A stretch of DNA of 64,000 bases, taken from positions 1 through 64,000 of the forward strand of contig NZ_JAHGVE010000018.1 in assembly GCF_018835585.1 (NCBI RefSeq), written 5' to 3'. The first letter of the stretch is position 1, and each line of letters begins with the position of its first letter. A program made the position numbers and the translations under genes. The DNA is from Pelorhabdus rhamnosifermentans (lineage in GTDB: Bacteria; Bacillota; Negativicutes; UMGS1260). The notes below the pieces were generated by a model, which was given only the letters and a program-made list of their open reading frames with translations, had not been told where the DNA came from and ran no database searches. Of the stretch, positions 63,648-64,000 are shown piece after piece.

Positions 63648-63683
63648 TTTTGCCAGGCAGTGCTTCGATATTGCCTGGCAAAA
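63648..63683 (+). other. Hairpin between permease and adenine deaminase
   Basis: TTTTGCCAGGCA pairs perfectly with TGCCTGGCAAAA around a 12-base loop, 16 bp after the permease stop and 24 bp before ade. A T run precedes it but none follows on the plus strand, so it is a poor terminator; an RNA-stability or attenuation role is possible. Confidence 0.6.
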
Positions 63684-63707
63684 CTATATTAAAATACTGG
63701 GTGGTTT

Positions 63708-64000
63708 ATGATGAAACCAATCAATGATTTGGTGTCTGTGGCCCGCGGGATGCTTCCTGCCGACTTGGTGTTAAAAAACGCCAAGGTATTTAATGGGTTT
63801 ACTGGTGAATTTATAGCTCAAGATGTGGCCATTGTCAAAGGCTGGATCGCTGGTGTCGGCAATTATACGGGTATTGAAGAGTTGGATTTGGCGGGAAAAT
63901 ACATTACACCTGGTTTTATTGATGGGCATGTCCATATTGAAAGCTCATTAGTCAGCCCGGCGGAATTTGCCAGGGCGCTCGTGGCATGCGGAACAACGAC
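63708..64000 (+). CDS. ade: Adenine deaminase, 3' partial
   Basis: The first ~97 codons, running off the window end. Two consecutive ATGs (63708, 63711) follow GGGTGG. The sequence VARGMLPADLVLKNAKVFN, then GEFIAQDVAIVKGWIAGVG and the metal-binding GFIDGHVHIESSLVSPAEFARAL match prokaryotic adenine deaminase of the amidohydrolase superfamily. Converts adenine to hypoxanthine and ammonia. Completes the set of base deaminases beside the purine permease. Confidence 0.92.
   Translation, partial: MMKPINDLVSVARGMLPADLVLKNAKVFNGFTGEFIAQDVAIVKGWIAGVGNYTGIEELDLAGKYITPGFIDGHVHIESSLVSPAEFARALVACGTT

Noticed and set aside
1-64000. tRNA or rRNA genes
   Set aside because: I saw no cloverleaf-like or rRNA-like sequence while reading both strands, though no covariance search was possible.

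Overview
The window looks like chromosome of a diderm Firmicute of the Negativicutes, most likely near the Sporomusaceae/Selenomonadales. It combines outer-membrane type genes (an OmpH/Skp-like periplasmic chaperone and a giant filamentous-haemagglutinin exoprotein) with Firmicute-style genes (a yerC-hisZ-his operon, a SAM-I riboswitch on a methionine ABC transporter, iron-sulfur serine dehydratase in two subunits). The taxonomic placement is inference from gene content.

1-17 kb is an accessory region. A contact-dependent-inhibition type exoprotein (5' end outside the window) contains nearly identical tandem repeats of 1,254 bp and ends in an HNH-like nuclease tip. It is followed by a DUF2019 (HEAT-like) immunity candidate. 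Next is an ompH/skp gene split exactly between two codons by a group II intron (13117-16460). That intron itself appears to carry a second, internally deleted group II intron (14956-16419) at the last base of its domain V.

17-26 kb is mixed. It holds an IS1380-type transposase remnant, a catabolic-looking minus-strand operon (aldolase, MFS transporter, 2-hydroxyacid dehydrogenase), a small XRE regulator with palindromic operators, a REP-flanked Y1 transposase lying between two 5'-truncated genes, a WG-repeat exported protein and a DUF6809-like small protein.

26-44 kb is core metabolism: a TetR regulator; metNIQ behind a SAM-I riboswitch; yerC-hisZ-HD protein; an opposing 2-hydroxyacid dehydrogenase; hisGDCBHAF-IE; a TSUP transporter; a divergent polysaccharide deacetylase; sdaAB-sdaAA; and a CBS/DRTGG manganese pyrophosphatase.

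44.9-64 kb is a purine-degradation island related to the ygeV-ygfK-ssnA-xdhD region of Escherichia coli. It contains diaminopropionate ammonia-lyase, RidA, a sigma-54 activator, carbamate kinase, a fused selenium-dependent-type molybdenum hydroxylase, YgfK, SsnA, a three-subunit xanthine dehydrogenase on the minus strand, guanine deaminase, an NCS2 purine permease and the start of adenine deaminase. Four near-identical -24/-12 promoters (TGGCATGA-N4-TTGC type) sit in front of dpaL, carbamate kinase, xdhA and guaD, which argues for one sigma-54 regulon. Adenine and guanine would be taken up and deaminated to hypoxanthine and xanthine, hydroxylated by the molybdenum enzymes, and processed through YgfK/SsnA. 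Diaminopropionate would end as pyruvate and ammonia (DpaL and RidA), and carbamoyl phosphate would yield ATP through carbamate kinase.
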